64,000 bases of DNA from Comamonadaceae bacterium (GTDB lineage: Bacteria; Pseudomonadota; Gammaproteobacteria; Burkholderiales; Burkholderiaceae_C): NCBI GenBank assembly GCA_947455465.1, contig CANGNS010000013.1:1-64000 (forward strand), read 5' to 3'. Below the pieces are notes generated by a model that did not search any database, was not told where the DNA came from, and saw only the letters and a list, made by a program, of their open reading frames with translations. Shown here piece after piece: positions 38,360 through 47,483 of this stretch. Numbering within the stretch: the stretch's first letter is position 1; each line of letters opens with the position of its first letter. Position numbers and translations under genes: made by a program.

Positions 38360-38584
38360 GGGTCAACCTTCGGGCAAAGAACGGATCGCAATGGCAAATC
38401 ACCGCCGCAAAGCCGCACAAAAACAGGCCTGCAGGATGGACTACGGGGATAACAGACGGGGTCGGCAAGATGGGTGGGCGAACATTTGGTTTGCAGCCCT
38501 TGCGGGAGGAGCGGCCGGGGTGATCGGTGTCACTGCGTGGCCAAATCCGGAGGTACTGCTGTCGCTCTTGCCAGGAAAAAACGG

Positions 38585-38593
38585 ATTATACCA
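38585..38593 (-). promoter_or_regulatory. Extended -10 promoter for rpoD at the dnaG stop
   Basis: On the minus strand TGGTATAAT (38593-38585) is a TGn extended -10 with a perfect TATAAT, five bases after the dnaG TGA. No good -35 is seen. Transcription would start near 38578, giving an rpoD leader of about 220 nt. No other feature is recognised in that 238-bp gap. Confidence 0.65.
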
Positions 38594-38597
38594 TTTT

Positions 38598-40475
38598 TCA
38601 CATTTTTAGTGCAGCGATTTGGGCTTGGAGCAGTTTGCGGTGCGCATCCAGAGTGCGGTAGCGCTGGCCCATGGCGGCTTCGCCGACCAATGGGGCGATG
38701 TCTTTCATTTCGGCGTCAATACGGTCGACCGAGAGGCGCAGCAGCACATTGTTGAGCTCCTGGGCCGCTTCTTCACTGTGCTCGCTGGGCGCGGTGGGGC
38801 CAGACATGAGGTGCAGGGCCAGGGTTTCGAAGGCTTGGCCGGCCAATTCGGCGCGCAAGGCCGTCCAGTTGACCGGGCCGTGTTCGTGCAGCTGGGCCTC
38901 CAGCCATACAAACAAGCCGCCATGGGGCATGGGCAGCTCGCACAGCATGGCGTGGTTCCCATCGGTCAGCGACTCCCACAAATGGCTTTGGCCCAGTAGC
39001 AGGCGCGCGGCGTGGTCGGCGCGGCTGGTCGGCTGGGCCCGCAGGCCGGGGCGGGTCGGCGGCCAGGGGCTGCGACTGCTGGTTTTTGCCCACGTTGGCG
39101 CGGTGCCGCTGGCGCTGGCACCCGCGTTGACGCCTCGTTTGCGTGGCGCGCCGCCCTGCGCGGGCCCGGCCCCGGGCATCCACAGGCTGGACAGTTCGCG
39201 CGTGGTCAGCTGTACCAGCTCGGCCAATTCGGCCAGTAATTGCAGTTTGAGCGCGCCTTCGGGCAGCAGCGACCACAGTGGCTTTGCATTGCTAGACAGA
39301 TGTGCCCGGCCTTCGGCGCTGTGCAAATCGCAACCCTCGCTGGCCGCTTCCACCAAAAACCGCGACAGCGGCGTGGCCTGGGCCACGGCCTGGGCGAAGG
39401 CCTCGCTGCCATGGGCGCGGATAAAACTGTCCGGGTCATGCTCTTCGGGCAAAAACAAAAATTTGATGCTGCGCACATCGGTGGCATAGGGCAGCGCACC
39501 GTCGAGGGCTTTGCGCGCGGCCCGGCGCCCGGCGCTGTCGCCATCAAAACTGAAAACCACCGCGTCGGTAAAGCGAAACAGCTTTTGCACATGGTCGGGC
39601 GTGCAGGCGGTACCCAGCGTGGCGACGGCGTTGGGAAAACCGAGCTGGGCCAGCGCCACCACGTCCATATACCCCTCGGTGACCAGCGCATAGCCCTTGT
39701 CGCGCAAATGCGCGCGGGCTTCAAACAATCCGTACAGTTCGCGGCCCTTGCTAAAGACAGGGGTTTCGGGAGAGTTGAGGTATTTGGGCTTCTCATCGCC
39801 CAGCACGCGGCCGCCAAAGCCGATGCACTCGCCCTTGATATTGCGGATCGGGAACATCACCCGGTCGCGAAAGCGGTCGTAGCGTTTTTCTTCGGCGCCT
39901 TCTTCGGTGTTGCTGATCACCAGACCGCTTTCAACCAGCAGCGGGTCGTCGTAGCTGGGGAAAACACTGGCCAGGCTGCGCCAACCCTCGGGCGCGTAGC
40001 CCAGGCCAAAGCGCTTGGCCACCTCGCCCGAGAGGCCGCGCCCTTTGAGATAGGCCACGGCGCGCGGCGCGTCTTTGAGCTGGCGCCGGTAGGCCTCGCC
40101 GGCTTTTTCGAGCACGCTGGTGAGCGTGTTTTGCTTCTCGCGCTGTTCCTGAGCGCGTGCGCGGTCTTGGGGCGAGGCCTCGTCCTGGGGCACTTGCATG
40201 CCAAATTGCTGGGCCAGGTCATTGACCGCTTCGACAAAGCTCATGCCGGCATGGTCCATCAAAAACCCAATCGCATTGCCGTTTTTGCCGCAGCCAAAGC
40301 AGTGGTAGAACTGCTTGGTCGGGCTGACCGAAAACGAGGGCGATTTTTCGCCATGAAACGGGCACAGGCCCATGTAATTGGCGCCGCCTTTTTTCAGCTG
40401 CACATAGCGCCCGACGATGTCCACGACATCGGCGCGCGCGAGCAACTCCTGAATAAAGGTTTGGGGGATGGCCAT
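38598..40475 (-). CDS. dnaG: DNA primase DnaG
   Basis: The 625-residue primase has an N-terminal CHC2 zinc ribbon (CPFHGEKSPSFSVSPTKQFYHCFGCGKNGNAIGF), the RNA-polymerase domain with FGGRVLGDEKPKYLNSPETPVF and the TOPRIM EGYMDVVALAQLG/SFDGDSAGRRAA acidic motifs. A helicase-binding C-terminal domain follows an alanine-rich linker. It makes RNA primers for Okazaki fragments. It follows the AhpD-like gene by 13 bp and precedes rpoD, as in the classic macromolecular-synthesis operon; rpsU is not in the window. Confidence 0.97.
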   Translation of the reverse strand: MAIPQTFIQELLARADVVDIVGRYVQLKKGGANYMGLCPFHGEKSPSFSVSPTKQFYHCFGCGKNGNAIGFLMDHAGMSFVEAVNDLAQQFGMQVPQDEASPQDRARAQEQREKQNTLTSVLEKAGEAYRRQLKDAPRAVAYLKGRGLSGEVAKRFGLGYAPEGWRSLASVFPSYDDPLLVESGLVISNTEEGAEEKRYDRFRDRVMFPIRNIKGECIGFGGRVLGDEKPKYLNSPETPVFSKGRELYGLFEARAHLRDKGYALVTEGYMDVVALAQLGFPNAVATLGTACTPDHVQKLFRFTDAVVFSFDGDSAGRRAARKALDGALPYATDVRSIKFLFLPEEHDPDSFIRAHGSEAFAQAVAQATPLSRFLVEAASEGCDLHSAEGRAHLSSNAKPLWSLLPEGALKLQLLAELAELVQLTTRELSSLWMPGAGPAQGGAPRKRGVNAGASASGTAPTWAKTSSRSPWPPTRPGLRAQPTSRADHAARLLLGQSHLWESLTDGNHAMLCELPMPHGGLFVWLEAQLHEHGPVNWTALRAELAGQAFETLALHLMSGPTAPSEHSEEAAQELNNVLLRLSVDRIDAEMKDIAPLVGEAAMGQRYRTLDAHRKLLQAQIAALKM

Positions 40476-40488
40476 GGCGCTGGAGGCT

Positions 40489-41061
40489 TTACTTTTGTCG
40501 GGGCTGGCGTCCGAGCAGGTAAAACTCGGCGTTGGGCATCATGCCGCTGACGTTGGCCATGCGGTTGGACAGGCCGAAAAACGCGGTGATGGCGGCAATG
40601 TCCCAAATGTCCTCGTCGTCAAAACCGTGCGCATGCAGGGCGGCAAAGTCGGCATCCTCCACGCGGTGGCTGCTGTGGCAGACCTGCAGGGCGAAGTCCA
40701 GCATGGCGCGCTGACGGGGCGTGATGTCGGCCTTGCGGTAATTGGTCGCCACCTGGTCGGCCACCAGCGGTTTTTTCTCGTAAATGCGCAAGAGCGCGCC
40801 ATGCGCCACCACGCAATAGAGGCACTGGTTGGCCGCGCTGGTGGCGGTGATGATCATTTCCCGATCGCCCTTGGTGAGGCTGGAGGACTCGCGCAGCATG
40901 ATGGCGTCGTGGTAGGCGAAAAACGCCCGCCACTCGGCCGGTCGCCGTGCCAGCGACAAAAACACATTCGGGATAAATCCTGATTTTTCCTGCACCTCCA
41001 GAATTTTTTCCTGGATGTCAGCGGGCAAGGTGTTCAGATCGGGCAGGGGGTAGCGGGTCAT
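40489..41061 (-). CDS. AhpD-like peroxidase-related protein (carboxymuconolactone decarboxylase family)
   Basis: The 190-residue helical protein has the AhpD/CMD core ANQCLYCVVAHGALLRIYEKKP, with the redox CxxC and following His, and the family C-terminus FGLSNRMANVSGMMPNAEFYLLGR. Members reduce peroxides or act as disulfide reductases. The gene is 13 bp ahead of dnaG and probably in the same operon. The reductant partner is unknown. Confidence 0.88.
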   Translation of the reverse strand: MTRYPLPDLNTLPADIQEKILEVQEKSGFIPNVFLSLARRPAEWRAFFAYHDAIMLRESSSLTKGDREMIITATSAANQCLYCVVAHGALLRIYEKKPLVADQVATNYRKADITPRQRAMLDFALQVCHSSHRVEDADFAALHAHGFDDEDIWDIAAITAFFGLSNRMANVSGMMPNAEFYLLGRQPRQK

Positions 41062-41123
41062 GGCGGGCTTCCTGAAAGGGCGTTTGGCGGCAGATTATGC
41101 GGCGCCTCTGGGCGGGCACCGGC

Positions 41124-41366
41124 TCAGTAGTGGGGCGGAAGCTCGTCGCGCGGGTTGCGTCCGGACTCGGGCGCGGCGCTGGCCCATTGGGTGCGCAACT
41201 GCAGCACCTCGCGCAGCAAAGCATCGATTTGTTGCTGCTGGCGTGCCAGGGCGCTGTCCAGCTGGTCCACAGTGTCTTCCAGAAAGCTGGCTTTGATTTC
41301 CAGCGCCGTCAGTCTGGACTCTGATGCAAGCTTGTCGGCGGGCGCCTGGGGCGGGTTGTCGGTCAT
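41124..41366 (-). CDS. slyX: SlyX family protein
   Basis: The 80-residue protein is mostly coiled coil (ESRLTALEIKASFLEDTVDQLDSALARQQQQIDALLREVLQL) and ends in the SlyX signature ELPPHY. Its function is unknown despite wide conservation; it is usually cytosolic. It is 62 bp upstream of the AhpD-like gene and divergent from scoA. The 171-bp divergent gap holds small GC hairpins but no promoter I would defend. Confidence 0.9.
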   Translation of the reverse strand: MTDNPPQAPADKLASESRLTALEIKASFLEDTVDQLDSALARQQQQIDALLREVLQLRTQWASAAPESGRNPRDELPPHY

Positions 41367-41537
41367 GCGCCCATTGTGCCTGCCTGAGGGCGCTGCACCC
41401 CACCGGAGCGGTCAGCCAGCGCAAAGGTCTTTGGGTGAAAATGGGGCCTATCGTCGTCAATCGGGGCCCTTTTAGGCCCTGCGCGGCCCTGGCGACAGCG
41501 GTTGGGTACTTTGTATTGCTTTGGTGGAGAACTTATT

Positions 41538-42245
41538 TTGAACAAAATTTATCCCAGCGCCGCTGCGGCGCTTGAAGGCATCGTCCAGGACGGGCAGCTT
41601 ATTGCAGTGGGCGGCTTTGGGCTATGCGGCATTCCCGAGGCGCTGATTGATGCCTTGCGCGACAGCGGCAAGCAAAACCTGACCGCTATTTCCAATAACG
41701 CCGGTGTCGACGGCTTTGGCTTGGGCAAGCTGCTCGAGACCCGCCAGATCAAGAAAATGATCTCCAGCTATGTGGGGGAGAACAAAGAATTTGAGCGCCA
41801 GTACCTGGCCGGCGAACTGGCTCTGGAGTTCACGCCCCAGGGCACTTTGGCCGAAAAACTGCGCGCCGGTGGCGCGGGCATTCCGGCGTTTTTCACCAAA
41901 ACGGGTGTGGGCACTATGGTGGCTGAGGGCAAGGAGTTGCGCGAGTTCGATGGCGAGACCTATGTCATGGAGCGCGCCTTGGTGCCCGATGTGGCCTTGG
42001 TCAAGGCCTATCGCGCCGACAAATCGGGCAATTTGCAGTTCCGCCTGACGGCGCGCAACTTCAACCCGGCCGTCGCCATGGCCGGAAAAATCACGGTGGT
42101 CGAGGTCGAGGAAATCGTCGAAACCGGCGCCATCGCCCCCGATGATGTGCACCTGGCCGGCATTTATGTGCACCGCCTCGTGCTCAACGCCACACCGGAA
42201 AAACGCATCGAAAAACGCACGATTTCTGAGAAAGAAGGAGCCTGA
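41538..42245 (+). CDS. scoA: 3-oxoacid CoA-transferase subunit A (TTG start)
   Basis: The 235-residue alpha subunit shows [58 protein letters not shown] and the [14 protein letters not shown] region of succinyl-CoA:3-ketoacid CoA-transferases. With ScoB it moves CoA from succinyl-CoA to acetoacetate. I choose TTG 41538 because GGTGGAGA sits 7 bp upstream and the sequence then starts LNKIYPS as in the family. The upstream ATG at 41502 has no ribosome site. Confidence 0.93.
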   Translation: MNKIYPSAAAALEGIVQDGQLIAVGGFGLCGIPEALIDALRDSGKQNLTAISNNAGVDGFGLGKLLETRQIKKMISSYVGENKEFERQYLAGELALEFTPQGTLAEKLRAGGAGIPAFFTKTGVGTMVAEGKELREFDGETYVMERALVPDVALVKAYRADKSGNLQFRLTARNFNPAVAMAGKITVVEVEEIVETGAIAPDDVHLAGIYVHRLVLNATPEKRIEKRTISEKEGA

Positions 42246-42247
42246 CC

Positions 42248-42886
42248 ATGAGCTGGACCCAAGACCAAATGGCCGCACGTGCGGCGCAAGAGCTGGAAGA
42301 CGGTTTTTATGTGAACCTGGGCATCGGCATCCCCACGCTGGTGGCCAATTTTGTGCCCAGCGACAAAGAAGTCTGGCTGCAAAGTGAAAACGGCATGCTG
42401 GGCATCGGCCCGTTCCCGACCGAGGACGCGGTGGATGCCGACCTTATCAATGCCGGCAAGCAAACCGTGACCACCATCAAAGGCTCCAGCATTTTTGGCA
42501 GCCACGAGAGTTTTGCCATGATTCGCGGCGGCAAGATCAACCTGAGCATCTTGGGCGCCATGCAAGTGAGCGAACACGGTGACTTGGCCAACTGGATGAT
42601 TCCGGGCAAGATGGTCAAAGGCATGGGCGGCGCCATGGATTTGGTCGCCGGCGTCAAGCGCGTGATTGTCCTCATGGAGCATGTCGCCAAGAAAAAAGAC
42701 GGCACCGAAGATCTGAAAATCTTGCCTAACTGCACCTTGCCGCTGACGGGTGTGGGCGTGGTGGACCGCATCATTACCGACCTGGCGGTGATGGACGTGA
42801 CGCCCCAAGGCCTTAAGGTTGTGGAAATGGCACCCGGCGTGACGCGGGAATTTTTGCAGTCGAAAACAGGCGTGGCCCTGCTTTAA
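42248..42886 (+). CDS. scoB: 3-oxoacid CoA-transferase subunit B
   Basis: The 212-residue beta subunit carries the catalytic Glu in [14 protein letters not shown], as well as [17 protein letters not shown] and the [30 protein letters not shown] segment. It follows scoA by 2 bp. The pair lets the cell use acetoacetate or polyhydroxybutyrate-derived ketoacids. An 11-bp hairpin with an FNR-like core begins 44 bp after the stop. Confidence 0.95.
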   Translation: MSWTQDQMAARAAQELEDGFYVNLGIGIPTLVANFVPSDKEVWLQSENGMLGIGPFPTEDAVDADLINAGKQTVTTIKGSSIFGSHESFAMIRGGKINLSILGAMQVSEHGDLANWMIPGKMVKGMGGAMDLVAGVKRVIVLMEHVAKKKDGTEDLKILPNCTLPLTGVGVVDRIITDLAVMDVTPQGLKVVEMAPGVTREFLQSKTGVALL

Positions 42887-42930
42887 AGCCCCTAAAAGCC
42901 CTTGGCGCTGGTGAACCCGGCTTAACTGCG

Positions 42931-42978
42931 CAGGACTTGACGCCGGTCAAGTCCTGGGGCTGCGGCGCGTTTTACAGT
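42931..42978 (+). promoter_or_regulatory. FNR/FixK-type site and -10 of the SHP cytochrome operon
   Basis: TTGAC-GCCG-GTCAA (42937-42950) matches the FNR/FixK core TTGA-N6-TCAA and is the centre of a perfect 11-bp inverted repeat (42931-42956). A -10-like TACAGT lies at 42973-42978. The predicted start near 42985 would place the site centre at about -41.5, the class II activator position. This suggests activation under low oxygen. Confidence 0.65.
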
Positions 42979-43014
42979 GCAGCCGTTACTTCTTTCTTTT
43001 CATGGGTGGTTGCT

Positions 43015-43422
43015 ATGAGCGTGTTGCGATGGACGGCCCGCGCCTGCGTGCTGGGGTACTTGGCTTGGGGCATGGGCTTTGCCCTGGCCGATACCCCCGC
43101 AGATTTGCTGGCCCATTACAAGGCCGAGGCCCAGGGCCAGCCGGCCGGCGACGCGGGACGCGGGCAGGTATTTTTCAATAAGACCCATGGCAATGAGTGG
43201 AAATGCGCTTCTTGCCACGGCGCCGTGCCCACTGGCAAGGGCGAACACGCCATGACCCACAAAGTGATCGAGCCGATGGCGCCGGCCTTCAACGCGCAGC
43301 GCTTTACCGACCTGGCCAAGTCCGAAAAATGGTTCCGTCGTAATTGCAAAGACGTGCTGGCCCGCGAATGCACTGCCGCCGAAAAGGCCGATGTGCTGGC
43401 CTGGCTGCTCAGCCTGAAATAA
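43015..43422 (+). CDS. shp: SHP-type (DUF1924) oxygen-binding monoheme cytochrome c
   Basis: This 135-residue precursor has a signal peptide ending ALA at 25. The heme motif CASCH has Cys64, Cys67 and His68 (mature His43, as in Rhodobacter sphaeroides heme protein). RRNCKDVLARECT near the C-terminus has Asn110 followed by Cys111 and later Cys119, the axial Asn and disulfide region of SHP. SHP is a periplasmic high-spin cytochrome c that binds O2 and other small ligands; its role in respiration or detoxification is unsettled. GGTGG lies 5 bp before ATG 43015. Next genes: diheme cytochrome and cytochrome b, the known SHP partners. Confidence 0.88.
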   Translation: MSVLRWTARACVLGYLAWGMGFALADTPADLLAHYKAEAQGQPAGDAGRGQVFFNKTHGNEWKCASCHGAVPTGKGEHAMTHKVIEPMAPAFNAQRFTDLAKSEKWFRRNCKDVLARECTAAEKADVLAWLLSLK

Positions 43423-43437
43423 TTTGGAAGGAATCCG

Positions 43438-43911
43438 ATGAAAACTGCTTACTTACCTTGGCGCAGCGCAGGCGCTGCTTTGGCGCTGGCGCTGTGCGCG
43501 AGCGCCACGTGGGCGCAAGCGGGAGGGCTCAAAGGCGCACCGGCCGCATTCACTGCGGAATGCACCAGCTGCCATATCGGCTATGCGCCAGCTTTGGCGG
43601 GCGAGGCCAGTTGGCGCGGCATCATGGCCGGACTGGACAAGCATTTCGGCGTGGACGCCTCCATGGACGAGAAGGCGCACCAAACCATTACGGCCTGGCT
43701 GGTAGCGCATGCCGCCAAGGGCAGCCGTTATGCCAAGCCCAGCGCTGACTTTCGCATCAGCACCAGTGCCTGGTTTGTGCGCCAGCATGACGAGGTGGGC
43801 AGCAAAGTTTGGAAGCGCGCCAGCATCAAAAGCGCAGCCAATTGCGGCGCGTGCCACAGCGGCGCGGCGCGCGGCGACTTTGACGAAGACCGCGTCAAGA
43901 TTCCCCAATGA
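43438..43911 (+). CDS. Diheme cytochrome c (DHC), electron donor of SHP
   Basis: The 157-residue precursor has a signal peptide (cut after TWAQA or nearby) and two CxxCH motifs: CTSCH (42-46) and CGACH (136-140). Size and heme spacing fit the DHC family that pairs with SHP. It carries electrons in the periplasm between the membrane cytochrome b and SHP. GGAAGGA precedes the ATG. Its stop overlaps the cytochrome b start (ATGA), so they are coupled. Confidence 0.88.
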   Translation: MKTAYLPWRSAGAALALALCASATWAQAGGLKGAPAAFTAECTSCHIGYAPALAGEASWRGIMAGLDKHFGVDASMDEKAHQTITAWLVAHAAKGSRYAKPSADFRISTSAWFVRQHDEVGSKVWKRASIKSAANCGACHSGAARGDFDEDRVKIPQ

Positions 43912-44585
43912 TCCCGCCCGATAAAGAGACCGATACCAGCCCACCCAGCGCCCAGCTGGTTTGGGATGTGCCGACGCGCGTATTCCATTGGTTGCTGGTG
44001 CTGTGCGTGGCCGGCGCCTGGGCGAGCGCCGAGAGCGAGCGCACCAAGCTGATCCATCTGAGCTTTGGTTATTGCGCCGGCGCCTTGGTGCTGTGGCGTC
44101 TGCTGTGGGGTGTTGTCGGCAGTCGCTACGCGCGCTTTACCGATTTCGTGAAAAGCCCGGCAGCGGCTTGGGCCTACTTGCGTGGGTATATGCCCTGGGC
44201 TGCGGGCGCGCAGCCTGCCTCTTTTGTCGGGCACAACCCAGCGGGCGGCTGGGCGGTGCTTGGCTTGCTGGCGCTGCTGGCCGGCGCTGTGGCCAGCGGT
44301 TGGTGGGCAGAACAGCCTGACGCGCTAGAGATCGCAGGCGAAGTGCATGAGGCCTTGGTCAATGGTCTTTTCTTGCTGGTAGGCGTGCATGTGCTGGCCG
44401 TTGTAGCGACGGGTCTGATCCATGGCGAAAGCCTGGTGCGCGCGATGCTTACCGGCCGCAAGCAAGCCCGCCCCAGGCAGGCGATCGGTTCAGCCCATCG
44501 CCTGCTGGGCGCTCTTTTGGCCTTGGCAATGCTTGCCTTGTGGCTGGCGATTTATACCGGCCAGTTTCCCGCGCTGACCGCCTGA
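43908..44585 (+). CDS. Cytochrome b561-type membrane protein of the SHP locus
   Basis: The 225-residue protein has four or five hydrophobic helices and paired His in membrane segments (RVFHWLLVLCVAG, LIHLSFGYCAG, ALVNGLFLLVGVHVLAVVATGLIHGE), typical of di-heme b-type cytochromes. It probably oxidises quinol and passes electrons to the diheme cytochrome, ending the operon SHP-DHC-cytb. The start overlaps the upstream stop. A 41-bp gap separates it from the convergent MFS gene; a weak hairpin there lacks a T tract. Confidence 0.87.
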   Translation: MIPPDKETDTSPPSAQLVWDVPTRVFHWLLVLCVAGAWASAESERTKLIHLSFGYCAGALVLWRLLWGVVGSRYARFTDFVKSPAAAWAYLRGYMPWAAGAQPASFVGHNPAGGWAVLGLLALLAGAVASGWWAEQPDALEIAGEVHEALVNGLFLLVGVHVLAVVATGLIHGESLVRAMLTGRKQARPRQAIGSAHRLLGALLALAMLALWLAIYTGQFPALTA

Positions 44586-44626
44586 AGCCCGCCTGTGGGG
44601 CGGCAGGCCCGCAGGGCCTCTTGGCG

Positions 44627-46210
44627 CTAATGGGCGCCCGCTGCGTCCGCTGGTGGCGCCGCCGGGCCGCTGTAGGGCGGCGCCTTGAGCGGTTTGCTGA
44701 GCCAAATAATCGGGATCAGCAACAAGAAGATCAGCGCCGAGCCCAAAAATATGTCATTGGCTGCCAGGGTAAAGGCCTGCTGGTCGATCAGCCGGTTGAT
44801 GCTGGCCAGTCCTTGGGTTGGGCTCATGCCCATGCCCGCAAAGCCGCTGATCGCGGCCGTGGCGGCTGGGTTGTTCAGGTTGACCATCTCGGCCAATTGG
44901 GCATGGTGCATGGCTGCGCGGTCCTGCCACAGCGTGATGGTGATGGACGTGCCAAACGAGCCTCCCAAAATCCGCATAAACGTTGATAAACCGGAGGCCG
45001 AGGGCAAACTGGCTGGCGCGATGCCGCTGAGCGTTAGCGTGGACAGCGGAATAAAGAAGAAAGCCACTGCGATGCCTTGCACAATCGTCGGTAGCATGAT
45101 GGTGGCAAAGTCCGCCTGGGTGTTGAAGTGCGAGCGCATCCACAGCACCAGCGAGAACATCACAAAGGAGAAGGTCGCCAGCGAGCGCGGATCAAACTTC
45201 TGGATGTTTTTGCCCACTACCGGCGACAAGAGCATGGCGAAAATGCCCACAGGTGCCAGCATCATGCCCGCATCGGTCGAGGTGTAGCCCATGAACTGCT
45301 GCAGCCACAATGGAAACAGCACCAGGTTACCGATGAACAGGCTGTAGGCCACCGCCAGGCAGATTGCGGCCCAGCGGAAATTGCGCAACTTGAGCAGGCG
45401 CAGCTCCACCACGGGGTGTTTGTCGGTCAGCTCCCAGGCTACGAAAAACAGCCCCGCAATGCCCGCGACCGCCGCCAAAGTAATGATTTCTGCCGAATGG
45501 AACCAGTCCACTTCTTTGCCCCGGTCCAGCATGATTTGCAAAGCGCCAACCGCAAGCACCAAAAGCGTCAGGCCCACGGTGTCGATAGGTAGTTTTTGCC
45601 GGGGTGACTCGCGCTTTTTAAAAATCGTCCAGGTAATAAAGGCTGCGCCAATACCAACGGGCACGTTGATATAAAAAATCCAGCCCCAGTGGGCGTTGTC
45701 GGTAATCCACCCGCCCAAAAGTGGCCCCAGCACGGGAGCCACCAGCGTGGTCATGGCCCACATAGCCATGGCCATCCCGGCCATCGCGGGCGGGTAGCTT
45801 GAGAGCAGCAGGGTTTGGGCTAGCGGCATCATCGGGCCGGCCACAAAGCCCTGGAAGGCGCGCATGGCAATCAGGGTCGGCATATTGGGCGCCAAGCCGC
45901 ACAGCCAGGAGGCCAGCACAAACAGCAGCACGCTCAGCGTGAACAGGCGCACCTGCCCAAAGCGCTGCGACAGCCAACCCGTTAGCGGCACGGCAATCGC
46001 GTTGGCCACGCCAAAGCTGGTGACCACCCAGGCGCCCTGGTTGGGGCTGACGCCCAGGTCGCCGGCAATCGCGGGCAGCGACACGTTGGCGATGGACGAA
46101 TCCAAGACGTTCATAAAGGTCGCCGTCGAGAGCGCGACCGTGCCCCAAAAGCGGGCTGCGCCTTGCAGTGGCGGGTGGCTAAAGCCAGTGCCTGGGCCGG
46201 GAGTTGCCAT
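44627..46210 (-). CDS. emrB: DHA2-family MFS multidrug exporter (EmrB-like)
   Basis: The 527-residue membrane protein has 14 predicted helices and the DHA2 motifs: LDSSIANVSLPAIAGDLGVSPNQGAWVVTSF, the GWLSQRFGQVRLF loop and PVLGPLLGGWITDNAHWGWIFYINVPVG. It uses proton motive force to export drugs, here together with the HlyD-type adaptor encoded 7 bp upstream and the OMF. Substrates cannot be predicted. It is last of the marR-omf-emrA-emrB operon. Confidence 0.93.
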   Translation of the reverse strand: MATPGPGTGFSHPPLQGAARFWGTVALSTATFMNVLDSSIANVSLPAIAGDLGVSPNQGAWVVTSFGVANAIAVPLTGWLSQRFGQVRLFTLSVLLFVLASWLCGLAPNMPTLIAMRAFQGFVAGPMMPLAQTLLLSSYPPAMAGMAMAMWAMTTLVAPVLGPLLGGWITDNAHWGWIFYINVPVGIGAAFITWTIFKKRESPRQKLPIDTVGLTLLVLAVGALQIMLDRGKEVDWFHSAEIITLAAVAGIAGLFFVAWELTDKHPVVELRLLKLRNFRWAAICLAVAYSLFIGNLVLFPLWLQQFMGYTSTDAGMMLAPVGIFAMLLSPVVGKNIQKFDPRSLATFSFVMFSLVLWMRSHFNTQADFATIMLPTIVQGIAVAFFFIPLSTLTLSGIAPASLPSASGLSTFMRILGGSFGTSITITLWQDRAAMHHAQLAEMVNLNNPAATAAISGFAGMGMSPTQGLASINRLIDQQAFTLAANDIFLGSALIFLLLIPIIWLSKPLKAPPYSGPAAPPADAAGAH

Positions 46211-46217
46211 GGCGCGC

Positions 46218-47462
46218 TTAAGAATGTTTGCCGTCGGCGGCGGCTTTGGGCGCAGGGCTGCCCATATTGGCGCCGATCACGCGCTGAATCTCTGCCGTGG
46301 CCTGGCCGTCGAGCAATTCATACACATCGGTTTGTACCGCCGAGGCCGCTTGCGCAGCGTCGGCCAGGGCTTTGCCGTCTTGCGCCGTCACGTCCACCGT
46401 CGCTTCCATCGACAAACCGACGCGCAAGGGGTGGGCGCTCACTTGCGCCGGGTCCAGAGCGATGCGCACCGGCACGCGCTGCACCACTTTGATCCAGTTG
46501 CCGGTGGCGTTTTGGGCCGGCAAGAGCGAAAACGCCGCGCCTGTGCCCGCGCCCAAACCGACCACGGTGCCTTTGTAATCCACCTTCTTGCCGTAGACAT
46601 CGGCCGTAAGCGTTACCGGTTGACCTATGCGGATATTGCGCAGCTGGGCTTCTTTGAAATTGGCGTCCACCCACAGGGCGTTGAGTGCTACCACCGACAT
46701 CAGCGGGCTCCCTGCGGCCACGCGCTGGCCCAGTTGCACCGAGCGTTTGGCCACATAGCCGTCGACCGGGGCGGGCAGGGTGGCACGGTGCAGCGCCAAA
46801 TAGGCCTCGCGCACTTTGGCCGCAGCCGCCTGCACGCTGGGGTGCGAGGGCACTTGCGTGTTGTCTGTCATGGTTTGGGCGCTTTGCAGCTGCTCGCGTG
46901 CCGCCAGCACGCTGGCCTTGGCCGTGCCCAACGCGCTTTGCGCCTGGCGCAGCTGCGATTGCAGATGCGCTATTTCCTCGGCCGAGACCGCGCCCACGCC
47001 GCTAATGGATTGGCGGCGCGCCAGATCGTCGCTCAGGCGGCTAATGTCGTTTTGCGCGCGCACCACATCGCCTTCGCGCACGGCTATTTGTGCTTCCAGG
47101 GTGCTGTTGCTGGCGTAGAGCATGCGCACCTGGCGCACGGCCTGGGCCAGGTTGGCCTCGGCCAGGGACAGGGCCATTTTGGCGTCGGCCGCATCCAGGC
47201 GCACCAGGGGCTGGCCGGCTTTCACAAAATCGGTGTCATCGGCCAGGATGGCGGTCACGGTGCCGCCAATTTGAGGCGTAATTTGCACCACATTGCCCTG
47301 CACATAGGCGTTGTCGGTGGATTCTTGGTGGCGGCTGCTGAACCATTCATAGCCGCCATAGCCCAGGGCGAGGGCCACAGCCAGGCCGGCCAGGGTCAGG
47401 GCTTTTTGCCGGGCGCCGCCCGGCGCGGTTGCGGGAGTGGGGGAAGTTGGAGAAGTGCTCAT
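46218..47462 (-). CDS. emrA: HlyD-family membrane-fusion protein (EmrA-like)
   Basis: The 414-residue adaptor has one N-terminal membrane helix (ALTLAGLAVALALGYGG), a lipoyl half-motif (TDNAYVQGNVVQITPQIGGTVTAI), an alpha-hairpin coiled coil and the second half-motif (LPAPVDGYVAKRSVQLGQRVAAGSPLM). It bridges the MFS pump and the outer-membrane channel in the periplasm. A Thr/Pro-rich N-terminus precedes the helix. It lies between the OMF and the MFS genes. Confidence 0.93.
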   Translation of the reverse strand: MSTSPTSPTPATAPGGARQKALTLAGLAVALALGYGGYEWFSSRHQESTDNAYVQGNVVQITPQIGGTVTAILADDTDFVKAGQPLVRLDAADAKMALSLAEANLAQAVRQVRMLYASNSTLEAQIAVREGDVVRAQNDISRLSDDLARRQSISGVGAVSAEEIAHLQSQLRQAQSALGTAKASVLAAREQLQSAQTMTDNTQVPSHPSVQAAAAKVREAYLALHRATLPAPVDGYVAKRSVQLGQRVAAGSPLMSVVALNALWVDANFKEAQLRNIRIGQPVTLTADVYGKKVDYKGTVVGLGAGTGAAFSLLPAQNATGNWIKVVQRVPVRIALDPAQVSAHPLRVGLSMEATVDVTAQDGKALADAAQAASAVQTDVYELLDGQATAEIQRVIGANMGSPAPKAAADGKHS

Positions 47463-47483
47463 GGGAAATGCTTTTGAAAAAAA

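Noticed and set aside
38400-38480. Sigma-32 promoter in the rpoD leader
   Set aside because: The best match has CTTG followed by CCG instead of AAA; too weak beside the good extended -10 promoter.
41444-41479. GC hairpins upstream of scoA as a riboswitch or attenuator
   Set aside because: Short alternative stems with no conserved aptamer-like features; position relative to a start of transcription is unknown.
44605-44619. Hairpin AGGCCC-GCA-GGGCCT between cytochrome b and the MFS gene as a terminator
   Set aside because: No T tract on either strand and a stem of only six pairs.
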